NCBI GenBank assembly: GCA_902614375.1
Contig: CACMKZ010000005.1
Location: 16,001-80,000, forward strand
Direction: 5' to 3'
DNA: 64,000 nucleotides
Source: an uncultured Alphaproteobacteria bacterium
GTDB taxonomy: Bacteria; Pseudomonadota; Alphaproteobacteria; HIMB59; GCA-002718135
Under the pieces are notes generated by a model. It did no database searches. It had not been told where the DNA came from and saw only the letters and a program-made list of their open reading frames with translations. Both the position numbers and the translations under genes were made by a program. Of this stretch, positions 18,292 through 27,518 are shown one piece after another (positions within the stretch are counted from its first letter, which is position 1; the number at the start of each line of letters is the position of its first letter).

Positions 18292-18598
18292 AATTTTTTG
18301 AAAGAGGATGAGATGATGGGAAATATGCATCACTAGTACCAGTCATATTTGGTTTATGATTTTTTTGCCATTTATATTTATGCGAATAGTCAAGTGGAGG
18401 ATTATCAATCGATTTGTGAAGCCAGGCATGCCAATGCGGTGGAATATTTGAGGCTTCTATTTCGCCATTAAAAATTACCCATCTTTTTGCTTTCAAATTT
18501 TTAAAATCTTTAGAGCTGCAGTAATATTTATTTCCTAATTCATCACTACCAACTAAGTTGCCCTTAAACCAAGTATAAATTTTTGTTCCTAATGACAT
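18242..18598 (-). CDS. NDUFA12 (B17.2)-family complex I accessory subunit
   Basis: Supernumerary subunit of NADH:quinone oxidoreductase, kept in alphaproteobacteria and mitochondria. The 118-residue version starts at ATG 18598 (MSLGTKIYTWFKGNLVG). Family marks are GNLVGSDELGNKYYCSS, RWVIFNGEIEASNIPPHWHA, the WLHKSIDNPP segment and the C-terminal YKSWTPN. It is followed by DUF2155, its usual alphaproteobacterial neighbour. No core nuo gene is in the window. The longer frame to 18634 lacks family support. Confidence 0.92.
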   Translation of the reverse strand: MSLGTKIYTWFKGNLVGSDELGNKYYCSSKDFKNLKAKRWVIFNGEIEASNIPPHWHAWLHKSIDNPPLDYSHKYKWQKNHKPNMTGTSDAYFPSSHPLSKNYDPEKKEEEYKSWTPN

Positions 18599-18615
18599 TA
18601 ATATTTCTATAAAGA

Positions 18616-19650
18616 TTAATGGACTACTTTCCAATTAATTTTTTTATTAGCATAAAAATTCTTAACCTGAATATCTTTGTAACTAGATAATTCTGTCATA
18701 ATCCATTCCTCTTTTTCTAATTTAATTTTTTTATCATTAATTGGAAAACTATAATGTTTTGCGCCATTTATTGAACAAAATATCTCTAACTTATCAATTG
18801 CATTTTCTTGATCGAAAATTTCTGCATATAATTCTAGTGAGCAAGGAGAGGAAAATATTCCTGGCTTAGATGACATATCTGGTTTTTTTTCTTGAATTGG
18901 ATGTGGAGCTGAATCAGTACCTAAAAAAAATTTAGAATTATTGTGACATGCTGCTTTTCTTAATTCTATTAAATCTGTTTCGTTTTTAACAACTGGCATA
19001 CAAAAATGATGGGGATTAATAAAGTCATCATGAAATACATCTTTTTTTGTTAAAAGCATATGGTGTGGTGTGATTGTTCCTGCAATATTTTCATTTTCTT
19101 TCACATATTTAACTCCATATGAAGTTGATACATGCTCAAGAGTAATTTTTAAAAGGGGAAATTTTTTTCTAATAATGCTTAATTCATCATCTATAAAATA
19201 TTTTTCTCTATCAAAAATATCTATATCTTCAGCTACCTTTTCACCGTGTATTAGTAATGGACTTTTTTCCTCTTCTAAAATTTCTAAAAATTTAAAGATT
19301 TTTGAAATATCACTAACTCCATGACTTGAGTTTGTAGTTGCATTTGAGGGATAAAGTTTAGACCCAAAGAAAACTTTATTTTGCATACCTTTTCTAAAAT
19401 CTTCTAAATCTAAATTTTCATTTAAATAACAAGGTATAAGTGGTTCAAAATTATTACTAGATGCTTTATTTAAAAGCTCTTTATAAGCAGAAGCTTTATT
19501 AGTATCTGTTATGGGAATTTCTGTATTTGGCATTGCCACACATCTATTATTTATTCTTGAGGAGAAATTAGTAACCATTTCTAACATGTCACCTTCTCTA
19601 AAATGTACATGCCAATCATCAGGCTGAATTATTTCAATATTTTTATTCAC
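18616..19650 (-). CDS. pyrC: dihydroorotase, E. coli PyrC type
   Basis: Zinc amidohydrolase that cyclises carbamoyl-aspartate to dihydroorotate in pyrimidine synthesis. It is 344 residues. Zinc ligands are in QPDDWHVHFREGD at the N-terminus; the carboxylated lysine is in FFGSKLYPSNATTNSSHG near 98, later His ligands are in LLIHGE and LEHVST, and the Asp is in LGTDSAPHP near 245. Its start overlaps the glycosyltransferase end by eight bases. Confidence 0.94.
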   Translation of the reverse strand: MNKNIEIIQPDDWHVHFREGDMLEMVTNFSSRINNRCVAMPNTEIPITDTNKASAYKELLNKASSNNFEPLIPCYLNENLDLEDFRKGMQNKVFFGSKLYPSNATTNSSHGVSDISKIFKFLEILEEEKSPLLIHGEKVAEDIDIFDREKYFIDDELSIIRKKFPLLKITLEHVSTSYGVKYVKENENIAGTITPHHMLLTKKDVFHDDFINPHHFCMPVVKNETDLIELRKAACHNNSKFFLGTDSAPHPIQEKKPDMSSKPGIFSSPCSLELYAEIFDQENAIDKLEIFCSINGAKHYSFPINDKKIKLEKEEWIMTELSSYKDIQVKNFYANKKINWKVVH

Positions 19651-20566
19651 AATAATTATTTTTTTGTAATGTAGAATAAATCTTTTCTACGCTTATAGAG
19701 TCCATATAAGACTTTGTTTTATCAATATTTAAACTTTTAAAATAGTCATAGCTTTCATTTGTTCTTATAACTTGTGAATCTTGCATAAATGGACCATAAA
19801 TCATATCATTTGTTGGGCCAAATAATACTATAGACTTTAATTTTGTGGCTGAAGCCATATGTGATAATCCTGAATCATTTCCAATAAATAATTTTGATTT
19901 CTTCATATAAGCAGCAGTTTGAGTCAATGATTCACCAAATAAATTAATTATCTTATTACTATCAATATTTTTTGTTATTTCATTTAAATAATTTTCTTCT
20001 TCTGACTTTGAACCAACTAAAATAAATTTAATATTTTTATTTTGAGATAAAATTTTGATTAATAGTGAATTATAATTTTTAATACTCCAAATTTTTGGTT
20101 TCCAATTTCCACCTGGAAATATAACAAAATATTTAAATTCATCAGACAAATGTTTTGTAACTATTTCTTCTTCTTCTGTATTTGTCTCAATGAACAAATC
20201 TGAGCAATCAAATTTAAAGTAATTAGATAATTGCTGTACATGGTTTAGATTAGATTTTTTTTTAAAAATAAATTTTTGCTTATGTTTTAAAAAATATGAT
20301 AACAATGAACTTCTAAAATCAATAATTATATCCCACTTCTTTCCATAACAATTAGAAATTATATCTAACCAATGCATATTGTATCTTTTTTTTGAAATAG
20401 TGATTATATTTTCTACAGATTTAAAGTTTTTGAAAATTGATTTAGCAGATGGACCAATTACAAATGTAAATTTAGTTTCAGGATATTTATTACTAAAATA
20501 ATTTATTACTCCGGTTGATAGAATTGTATCTCCAATAAGATTTGATGAAATAACAAGAATTTTCAC
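19643..20566 (-). CDS. glycosyltransferase family 9 protein, ADP-heptose:LPS heptosyltransferase-like
   Basis: Probably adds a sugar to the LPS core on the cytoplasmic face of the inner membrane. It is 307 residues with a GT-B fold: N-terminal ISSNLIGDTILSTGVINYF, then the donor-binding motifs PGGNWKPKIWSIKNYNSLL near 150 and IGNDSGLSHMASATKLKSI near 232. The GNDSGLSH form is diagnostic for GT9. Whether it corresponds to WaaC, WaaF or another member cannot be decided from the sequence alone. Confidence 0.85.
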   Translation of the reverse strand: MKILVISSNLIGDTILSTGVINYFSNKYPETKFTFVIGPSAKSIFKNFKSVENIITISKKRYNMHWLDIISNCYGKKWDIIIDFRSSLLSYFLKHKQKFIFKKKSNLNHVQQLSNYFKFDCSDLFIETNTEEEEIVTKHLSDEFKYFVIFPGGNWKPKIWSIKNYNSLLIKILSQNKNIKFILVGSKSEEENYLNEITKNIDSNKIINLFGESLTQTAAYMKKSKLFIGNDSGLSHMASATKLKSIVLFGPTNDMIYGPFMQDSQVIRTNESYDYFKSLNIDKTKSYMDSISVEKIYSTLQKNNYCE

Positions 20567-20611
20567 AGAAATATTACACTTTTAATATATTCAATATATA
20601 TTTAGATAATT

Positions 20612-21442
20612 ATGAAAGATAAATACTTTTTTCATCATCTGAATTCAAGATTTTTTGAGATTTCTGGAAAAGATAGTAAATCATTTATTCAAAATCTAAT
20701 TACTAATGACATTGAAAAATGTAACGATGGATCAATTATTTATTCATGTCTATTAACACCTCAGGGAAAATTTTTAGCAGATTTTTTTATATTCAATATA
20801 AATGAAAACTATATTTTTGAAACTAATGATAAATTTTATAGTAATTTAATAGGACGATTAAAAATTTATAAACTTCGCTCTGATATAGAAATTGAAGAAA
20901 TTAATAATCTACATTCTTATTCATTATTTAATATAGATTATGAAGGTGATTATAATGTTTATTTAAATGATCCTAGAAATATCAACTTAGGTAAAAAACT
21001 TATAACAAATAAAAAAATTTTAATTGAAAATGATAGATTGAAAGAAATTAATGAAACAGAATATCATGAAATTTTAATTAATTATACAACACCCTATTCA
21101 CCATTTGATATTTTAGAAAATAAATCTTTATTATTAGAAAATAATTTTGATAATTTAAATGCTATTGATTGGGATAAAGGATGCTATGTGGGTCAAGAAA
21201 TTACTGCAAGGATGAAATACCGTGGATTACTCAAGAAAAAACTTTACGCTTTAAAAATTAAAAGTGGAGATGTGCTAGAGGGAGATGAGTTGATAGTTGA
21301 TAATAAAAAAATAGGTACAATTGTATCAAAAGCAAATTCAAATATTTTTGCAGCATTAAACATTAATTTTGTTAATGAAATAAAAAATAAAAATCAAAAT
21401 TTAGTAATTAATGATTCATTATCTTTTGATTTTTTAAACTGA
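20612..21442 (+). CDS. ygfZ: YgfZ/GcvT-like folate-binding protein
   Basis: Tetrahydrofolate-binding protein that helps mature or repair certain Fe-S enzymes. The diagnostic motif KGCYVGQEITARMKYRG is near residue 189. The N-terminal half follows the GcvT fold with SFIQNLITNDIEK and LLTPQGKFLADF. Length 276 is normal. Together with the suf operon it forms part of the Fe-S machinery. Its last nine bases overlap the convergent MFS gene. Confidence 0.9.
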   Translation: MKDKYFFHHLNSRFFEISGKDSKSFIQNLITNDIEKCNDGSIIYSCLLTPQGKFLADFFIFNINENYIFETNDKFYSNLIGRLKIYKLRSDIEIEEINNLHSYSLFNIDYEGDYNVYLNDPRNINLGKKLITNKKILIENDRLKEINETEYHEILINYTTPYSPFDILENKSLLLENNFDNLNAIDWDKGCYVGQEITARMKYRGLLKKKLYALKIKSGDVLEGDELIVDNKKIGTIVSKANSNIFAALNINFVNEIKNKNQNLVINDSLSFDFLN

Positions 21443-22582
21443 AAATTTTTTTCTATAAAAGCTTACTGGAATTATTAAAATCATAAAAATTATTAACATT
21501 GGAACAAATATGTTATTAATTCCATAGTTGTTTGCTATAAATCCTAATGAAGCTGGAGCCCCTATAAATGTTCCGTAAACTGCAATTGAAATTATTGTTA
21601 TCCCTACTCCACTGTCAATTCCCTCAATTTTTCCAGCTAAACTATATGCGATAGGAACAATTGAAGATGCTCCGATACCTAATAATGCAAAACCAATAAT
21701 AGCTGCATAAATACTGTTGAAATTAGATAAAATTATTAAACTTATAATCGTCGATAAAAATAAAAAGAAAATCAAAAGAAAAACTCCGATTTTATCTCTT
21801 ACCCAATCACCACTAAATCTTCCGATAACCATAAAAATATTAAAACTTAGAGTTGCTAAGCCGATATAGAAACCATCAACTTGAATAAAATCTCTCATAT
21901 AGAGAGCTCCCCATGCATCAACACTTCCTTCCGTTAGAGCATTTGCCATTGCAATTAATGCTAATAAAAAAATCAGTAAGGGCCAAATAAAAAATATATT
22001 TTTTTTACTGGAGTCTTCTGATTTTGTTTCAACTTGTGACTCTAAACAAAGTACAAAATACAAACTCAAAGGAAGAAGAATGATGACATACAAAAGTATA
22101 TTAAAAATAAAAGAATAATTCCACTCTAGTAAAAAGCTTGTAATTAGAGATCCAAATAAAACTCCAAGACTCCAAAATGCATGAAACCCTGACATCATTG
22201 ATTTTTTTTCTCTAACTTCTAAATTTGATGCGTAAACATTGCATGCAATTTCGAATGCACCATAACTCATACCAAAAACAAATGAGAAAACCATAAAAAG
22301 CCATAACTCTTGAATGAAAGGTACTGGCAACCACAAACAACCTTCGGCAATTAAGGTAAATGTTAAAATAGATTTTGTAGAAGTTTTCAGAATAAGAGCA
22401 TTTGCAAAAATCATTGCAACAATTGAACCAATTGCAAATGATAACATAATATATCCAACACCAACATAATCAGTTTGAAGTTGATCCTTTATGGTAGGTA
22501 TCCTAATAGCCCATAAACCTACATAACAAGCAGTTATAAAAAATATAATTTTTATTGCATGAATATCACTAACTTTTTTCAT
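21434..22582 (-). CDS. major facilitator superfamily transporter, YbjJ-like
   Basis: Inner-membrane secondary carrier with about 12 hydrophobic helices over 382 residues. The start CYVGLWAIRIPTIKDQLQT and the FGMSYGAFEIACNVYASNLE segment resemble the YbjJ/FucP-like MFS group. The substrate is unknown. Its tail overlaps the convergent ygfZ, and glyS lies nine bases upstream, so it may be co-transcribed with the synthetase. Confidence 0.85.
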   Translation of the reverse strand: MKKVSDIHAIKIIFFITACYVGLWAIRIPTIKDQLQTDYVGVGYIMLSFAIGSIVAMIFANALILKTSTKSILTFTLIAEGCLWLPVPFIQELWLFMVFSFVFGMSYGAFEIACNVYASNLEVREKKSMMSGFHAFWSLGVLFGSLITSFLLEWNYSFIFNILLYVIILLPLSLYFVLCLESQVETKSEDSSKKNIFFIWPLLIFLLALIAMANALTEGSVDAWGALYMRDFIQVDGFYIGLATLSFNIFMVIGRFSGDWVRDKIGVFLLIFFLFLSTIISLIILSNFNSIYAAIIGFALLGIGASSIVPIAYSLAGKIEGIDSGVGITIISIAVYGTFIGAPASLGFIANNYGINNIFVPMLIIFMILIIPVSFYRKKFSV

Positions 22583-22591
22583 ACAATTTTA

Positions 22592-23953
22592 TTAATTAAA
22601 ATATTTTTTGTAATATTCAGATAAATTTTCGATAGAAACTCTTTCCTGTTTCATAGTATCTCTATCCCTAACAGTAACACTCTTATCTTCTAGAGTTTCA
22701 AAATCTACAGTTAAACAAATTGGTGTTCCTATTTCATCATGTCTTCTATAATTCTTACCAATGTTTCCTGAATTTTCTAAAACAACTCTCCCCAATCCCA
22801 ATTTCTGTAGATTAGATTTTATTTCTTTAGATAAATTAACTAATTCTTCATTATTCTTTTTGAGAGGAATAACTGCAGCTTTAATAGGTGAAAGATGAGG
22901 TTTTAGAGATAAAAGAATTCTTTTATTATCTTTATCTACATTTTCTTCACGATAAGCTTCATTTAACAAAGCAAGAACTCCTCTATCAACACCAGCTGAT
23001 GGCTCAATTACGTAAGGAATATACCATTTTTTTTCTTCTAAATCTTGAACAGCTAGTTTTGTAGTTGAAGAGGAGTTTTTCATAACTTCTGATGTAATTT
23101 TAAAATCGTTTTGATTTTTAGTATGAGAACCTAAATCAAAGTCAGTTCTATTGGCTACCCCTTCCAGTTCCTCTTCACCGTGAGGAAACACATAATTGAT
23201 ATCAACGGTTCTTTTTGAGTAGTGAGCTAGTTCATTTTTTTCTACTTCAATTTTTTTTAAATTTTCTTTTTTTATGCCTTGATTAACCCACCATTCTATT
23301 CTCTTATTTATCCAATATTCATGCCATTCATCATCAGTACCTGGTTTAACAAAAAACTCTAATTCCATTTGTTCAAATTCTCTAACTCTAAAAATAAAAT
23401 TACGAGGTGTTATTTCATTCCTAAATGCTTTCCCCATTTGTGCGATACCAAAAGGAACAGTTCTAGAAGTTGAATCTAATATATTTTTAAAATTAGTAAA
23501 AATTTGCTGACACGTTTCTGGTCTTAAATATGCGAATGACGTTCCATCATCTACTGGTCCAATTGCAGTTTTAAACATTAAATTAAAAGGTCTTGGCTCA
23601 GTAAGATCCTCCGATTTGCAATTTGGGCATTTATTATTTTCAAATAATTGATCTGCTCTCCACCTTGACTTACATGCCCGACAATCAACTAGAGGATCGG
23701 TAAATGTATCTTCATGGCCTGAATGTTTTAGAACTACTGGAGAACTTAAAATTGAAGCATCCAAACCTTCGGTATCATCTCGTTCATATACCATTGATTT
23801 CCACCAAGCTTGTTTAAGATTATTTTTGAACTCGACTCCCATTGGCCCATAATCATATAACCCCTTAATACCGCCATAGATGTCATTTGATTGAAATAGG
23901 AAACCTCTTCTTTTACAAAGAGAAACTAACTCTTCCATTGTTTGTGCAGTCAT
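22592..23953 (-). CDS. glyS: glycyl-tRNA synthetase, single-chain alpha2 type
   Basis: Class II synthetase charging tRNA-Gly. The 453-residue single chain carries [19 protein letters not shown] near 27, a zinc-binding CxxC pair (CRAC near 92 and CPNC near 109), class II motif 2 in [20 protein letters not shown] and motif 3 near [14 protein letters not shown]. This is the archaeal/eukaryotic-like homodimer type, not the alpha2beta2 GlyQ/GlyS pair found in most proteobacteria. The C-terminal anticodon-binding domain is present ([20 protein letters not shown]). Confidence 0.94.
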   Translation of the reverse strand: MTAQTMEELVSLCKRRGFLFQSNDIYGGIKGLYDYGPMGVEFKNNLKQAWWKSMVYERDDTEGLDASILSSPVVLKHSGHEDTFTDPLVDCRACKSRWRADQLFENNKCPNCKSEDLTEPRPFNLMFKTAIGPVDDGTSFAYLRPETCQQIFTNFKNILDSTSRTVPFGIAQMGKAFRNEITPRNFIFRVREFEQMELEFFVKPGTDDEWHEYWINKRIEWWVNQGIKKENLKKIEVEKNELAHYSKRTVDINYVFPHGEEELEGVANRTDFDLGSHTKNQNDFKITSEVMKNSSSTTKLAVQDLEEKKWYIPYVIEPSAGVDRGVLALLNEAYREENVDKDNKRILLSLKPHLSPIKAAVIPLKKNNEELVNLSKEIKSNLQKLGLGRVVLENSGNIGKNYRRHDEIGTPICLTVDFETLEDKSVTVRDRDTMKQERVSIENLSEYYKKYFN

Positions 23954-23960
23954 ATAACTC

Positions 23961-24122
23961 TTAATCTTTTGGTTTATATTCTTTCGTTCTTGGATCTTTC
24001 TCTAAATCGATTACTGAGTCATTATTTACTTTATTATTAGTGAATTTGTCTTGTTTTTTTTTCTTAAATCTTAAAATTAATAAAATAGAAGCTAAAATTA
24101 CAAATAAAACTAGAAATTTCAT
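23961..24122 (-). CDS. 53-residue single-pass membrane protein
   Basis: A short gene with ATG overlapping the sppA stop by one base (TAATG) and its TAA seven bases before glyS. The product begins with a hydrophobic segment (about 2-18, [15 protein letters not shown]), then RFKKKK and a polar, charged tail ending in EYKPKD. This predicts a single N-terminal anchor with the tail in the cytoplasm. No family is recognised. The tight coupling on both sides argues that it is a real gene. Confidence 0.6.
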   Translation of the reverse strand: MKFLVLFVILASILLILRFKKKKQDKFTNNKVNNDSVIDLEKDPRTKEYKPKD

Positions 24123-24937
24123 TACAAACCAAACCTAGAAAACATAATTCGTTCTTCAATTTTATTTAAAATTTCATTAGAATTAGATATTGAAGAAGAA
24201 AACCTACGTTGTAAAAATGATTTTTTTTGACTGATTATTTTAATTTTAATTTTTTTTCCAAACTTCTCTTCTAAAATTGGTTTTATTGCACCAATACCAT
24301 CTGCTAAACCTAAATCGATAGCTTTATTACCAACCCAAAATAAACCAGAAAAGATGTCATCTAATTTATTCTGATCGAGTTTTGAACCTCTTCTATCTTT
24401 TACATAATTAATAAAATTATCATGAATTTGTTCTTGAATATTTTTTAATCTATCAATGTCTTCCTGTTTTTCTTCTTTGAAAGGGTCAAGAAAACTTTTA
24501 CTTTTTCCAGACGTATACACTCTTCTTTCTATTCCAACTTTTTTTAAAAGATCAACAAAACCAAAACCTGGTGAAATAACACCTATTGATCCAATAACAG
24601 AGTTTTGATCAATATATATTTCATCAGCAGCACATGCTAACCAATAACCACCAGAAGCTGCAACATCTTCAACGAATGCTAATACTTTTTTGTTTTTTTC
24701 CTTTGCCAGATCAATGATTCTTTTTGCTATTAAAGAGGATTGTGTAGGAGAACCTCCAGGTGAATTAATGACCAAACCTACAACAGGAGATTTTTTATCA
24801 GCAAATAACTTATCAATTAACTTTTCTAAATTATTGATTGCTAAACCAGAGCCTGTTAAGCCTGACTGTGATGATATAATGCCAGATAAACGTAAAACCG
24901 GTATTGTAGTACTCTTCGAAAATAACCTTTTAAACAT
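24122..24937 (-). CDS. sppA: S49 family serine peptidase, short SppA/SohB-like
   Basis: Membrane-associated protease using a Ser-Lys dyad, thought to degrade signal peptides or misfolded membrane proteins. From ATG 24937 it has 271 residues; a TTG at 24952 is the alternative. The nucleophile Ser is in VAASGGYWLACAADEIYID near 93, and the general-base Lys in YTSGKSKSFLDP near 145. GSIGVISPGFGF is also typical. It has only one S49 domain, as in many alphaproteobacteria. Confidence 0.88.
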   Translation of the reverse strand: MFKRLFSKSTTIPVLRLSGIISSQSGLTGSGLAINNLEKLIDKLFADKKSPVVGLVINSPGGSPTQSSLIAKRIIDLAKEKNKKVLAFVEDVAASGGYWLACAADEIYIDQNSVIGSIGVISPGFGFVDLLKKVGIERRVYTSGKSKSFLDPFKEEKQEDIDRLKNIQEQIHDNFINYVKDRRGSKLDQNKLDDIFSGLFWVGNKAIDLGLADGIGAIKPILEEKFGKKIKIKIISQKKSFLQRRFSSSISNSNEILNKIEERIMFSRFGL

Positions 24938-25066
24938 AATATCTAATAACAAATGTTAATCTTTTCTTAAAGCGTTATGTAGCATTTGTTTGTAATTTTA
25001 GTAATTTGAGTTTAAGTGCGTCAATTAAGTTAATGAATTAACATAATATTCTAATAGTTAAACAAT

Positions 25067-26104
25067 ATGGATAATGTTCTTCCACTTAGAAAAAAAGATT
25101 TTTCATTTGAAGATGAAATCAGAGAATTAACAGATCTGTGCAAAGAAGACCTGGTATCCGTAAATACTATAATCCTTGATAAATTAGATAGCAATGTACC
25201 TTTAGTTCATGAAGTTGGAAAATACCTTATCTTATCAGGGGGAAAGCGATTACGACCTCTTTTAACTGTTTCAAGTTTTCATATAACAAGAAATGAAACT
25301 AGTGAAATTGAAAATAAAATGAATCATATCGGTCTATCTGCAGCAGTAGAATTTATTCATACAGCAACACTATTACATGATGATGTAATAGATGAAAGTA
25401 AACAAAGAAGAGGAAAACCTACAGCAAATGAGAAATGGAAAAATAAAACAAGTGTATTAGTTGGTGATTTTTTATTCAGTAGGGCTTTCCAATTAATGAC
25501 AAAATATGGCAACACTGAAACATTAAAAATATTAGCTGATACTAGTGTTGTAATTTCTGAAGGAGAAGTTTTAGAACTTGCTAATGATAAAAATCTAGAA
25601 ATAAATGAAAATATTTATTTTGAAGTTGTAAATGCAAAGACTGCTTCTTTATTTAGTGCAGCATGTCAAGTTGGATCAATTAGTGCTCTTGGAACAGAAG
25701 CTGAGGTTAATGCATTAAAATCATTTGGAACAAACTTTGGGATGACTTTTCAATTAATTGACGATGCTATTGATTATTCTTCAAACAAAAAAATATTAGG
25801 AAAAAATACTGGAGATGATTTTAAAGAAGGTAAAATTACTCTTCCAATAATATTAGCATACGGAAGATCAAATGATAAAGAAAAAAAATTTTGGGAAAGA
25901 ACAATATCTGATCTCAATCAAAATGATGGTGATTTTGAAATAGCATTAGAAATAATTAATAAATATCAATGTATTGAAGATACTCTTACAAGAGCAAATC
26001 ATTTCTCAAATGTAGCTATAGACTCAGTTGATATATTTAAAGATAATATTTACAAAGAAAAATTAGTATCCCTTGTTTCAAAAAGCGTTTCAAGAATTTA
26101 TTAA
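25067..26104 (+). CDS. ispB: long-chain polyprenyl diphosphate synthase (octa-/decaprenyl)
   Basis: Builds the ubiquinone side chain by head-to-tail condensation of isopentenyl units. The 345 residues contain GKRLRPLL near 61, the first Asp-rich motif LLHDDVIDESKQRRG near 104 and the second QLIDDAIDYSSNKKILGKN near 230. The bulk at the residues before the first motif and the overall length fit a C40-C50 enzyme. Upstream is a 129-base divergent region with sppA, including a GTTAAT-GA-ATTAAC inverted repeat at 25029-25042. Confidence 0.93.
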   Translation: MDNVLPLRKKDFSFEDEIRELTDLCKEDLVSVNTIILDKLDSNVPLVHEVGKYLILSGGKRLRPLLTVSSFHITRNETSEIENKMNHIGLSAAVEFIHTATLLHDDVIDESKQRRGKPTANEKWKNKTSVLVGDFLFSRAFQLMTKYGNTETLKILADTSVVISEGEVLELANDKNLEINENIYFEVVNAKTASLFSAACQVGSISALGTEAEVNALKSFGTNFGMTFQLIDDAIDYSSNKKILGKNTGDDFKEGKITLPIILAYGRSNDKEKKFWERTISDLNQNDGDFEIALEIINKYQCIEDTLTRANHFSNVAIDSVDIFKDNIYKEKLVSLVSKSVSRIY

Positions 26105-26488
26105 TTAATATTCCTCATAAGATTTTACCTCTACTAATTCAGAGCCAAAAGTTTTATTAATATCATTTTTTACTTTTGCTCTTTCATCATTGGTAAAATA
26201 GACACTTCTTGCTAAATCAATAAATGTTTGATCAAATAATTTTTTTCTTTCACATTCTCTAATATCATCTTCTATATCCCACAATTTAGAATTTATATTT
26301 ACAAGCTTTAGAAGAAAATCATTTATTTCATCTTCAGAAATATATTTCTTTAATGTTTTCTGAAGAAATTCTAATTCTTTATTTACATGTTGAAGTTTTA
26401 TTGAATCAGAAATGTTTTTCTTTTTAATCATTAAAATAGATATTTTATCTACTAATTCGCCTAAGGAGATTGGAGTATTAATTAACAT
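26105..26488 (-). CDS. DUF6165 family protein
   Basis: A 127-residue soluble, helical protein of unknown function. Family features are the start ISLGELVDKISILMIKKKNI, the centre NSKLWDIEDDIRECERKKLF and the end DLARSVYFTNDERAKVKND. Related genes usually lie near polysaccharide or LPS genes. Here it is translationally coupled (one-base overlap) to a mannose-6-phosphate isomerase-like cupin, which agrees with such a role. It abuts the convergent ispB stop with no gap. Confidence 0.75.
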   Translation of the reverse strand: MLINTPISLGELVDKISILMIKKKNISDSIKLQHVNKELEFLQKTLKKYISEDEINDFLLKLVNINSKLWDIEDDIRECERKKLFDQTFIDLARSVYFTNDERAKVKNDINKTFGSELVEVKSYEEY

Positions 26489-26832
26489 TAGATTATATTA
26501 TAATTCTCATCATATCTTTTTATATCATTTTCATCGAGTATTTCACCGTACCACATTTCTATGATTATTAAATCTTTAGAACCTTTATTAGCAATTCTAT
26601 GAAGGGCGCCATTAGGAATAAAAATATTTTCATTTTCTACAAGATTTATAGTTTTCTTATCTAAAGTAACCTCAACTTCACCTTCTGCAACGAGCCAATG
26701 CTCAGAACGATGCTCATGATTTTGTAAAGACAACATTCCTCCTGGTTTAATAAAAAGTTTTTTAACAAGAAATTTTTTACCAGATTTTAAAATCTCATAG
26801 TATCCCCAGGGTTTTTGAACAATAGAATTCAT
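26488..26832 (-). CDS. single-domain cupin, mannose-6-phosphate isomerase type II-like
   Basis: A 114-residue protein equal to the C-terminal isomerase domain of bifunctional ManC/AlgA enzymes, without the nucleotidyltransferase part. The opening PWGYYEILKSGKKFLVKKL, the metal-binding QNHEHRSEHWLVAEGEVEV near 37 and IFIPNGALHRI near 70 match. It would interconvert mannose- and fructose-6-phosphate, but small cupins of this kind vary in substrate. It is first in a two-gene unit with DUF6165. Confidence 0.82.
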   Translation of the reverse strand: MNSIVQKPWGYYEILKSGKKFLVKKLFIKPGGMLSLQNHEHRSEHWLVAEGEVEVTLDKKTINLVENENIFIPNGALHRIANKGSKDLIIIEMWYGEILDENDIKRYDENYNII

Positions 26833-26870
26833 TATGAATGTTTATTTATATATTATATATCTATTTTTAA

Positions 26871-27518
26871 ATGATAAAAATTTCACCATCTATATTATCA
26901 GCTGATATACTTAAATTAGAAGAAGAAGTTAAACTTTTAGACAAGAATGGCGCTGATTATATTCATATAGACATAATGGATGGCCACTATGTCCCCAATA
27001 TTACTTTTGGACCAAATATAGTTAAATCATTAAGAACGGTTACCTCTAAAATTTTAGATGTGCATCTTATGATTAAACCAGTAAAGCAATATATTAATGA
27101 TTTTGTAGAAGCTGGCTCAGATATCATTTCTTTTCACCCTGAGGCTGATGATAACCAAGAAGAAATTATTAAAATGATAAGTGATGCTGAAATTAAAGCA
27201 GGAATTGCCATACACCCTGATGTAAATATTGCAAATATTGATCATTTATTAAGTAAAGTCCAACAAATAATAGTTATGACAGTCACGCCTGGTTTTGGCG
27301 GTCAAAAATTTATGCATGATCAAGTGCAAAAAATTAAAGATTTAGATGAAATTAGAAAAAATAATAATTATAACTATGAGATAGCTGTTGATGGTGGAGT
27401 AAATAATGAAAATGCGAAAATATGCAAAGATAATGGAGCTAATGTGTTAGCAGTAGGATCTTATATATTATCTCAAAATCAAAATAACTATTATGAAATT
27501 ATAAATTCCTTAAGATAA
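26871..27518 (+). CDS. rpe: ribulose-phosphate 3-epimerase
   Basis: Interconverts ribulose-5-phosphate and xylulose-5-phosphate in the pentose phosphate pathway. The 215-residue TIM barrel has SPSILSADILKLEEEV at the start, HIDIMDGHYVPNITFGP near 33 and VMTVTPGFGGQKFM near 137, plus AVDGGVNNENA near 170. It is full length. Its TAA overlaps the ATG of the LysR gene. Confidence 0.96.
   Translation: MIKISPSILSADILKLEEEVKLLDKNGADYIHIDIMDGHYVPNITFGPNIVKSLRTVTSKILDVHLMIKPVKQYINDFVEAGSDIISFHPEADDNQEEIIKMISDAEIKAGIAIHPDVNIANIDHLLSKVQQIIVMTVTPGFGGQKFMHDQVQKIKDLDEIRKNNNYNYEIAVDGGVNNENAKICKDNGANVLAVGSYILSQNQNNYYEIINSLR

Noticed and set aside
25029-25042. GTTAAT-GA-ATTAAC inverted repeat upstream of ispB as an operator
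   Set aside because: It is all AT apart from the ends and middle, in AT-rich intergenic DNA; such symmetry is expected by chance and no promoter hexamers line up well.
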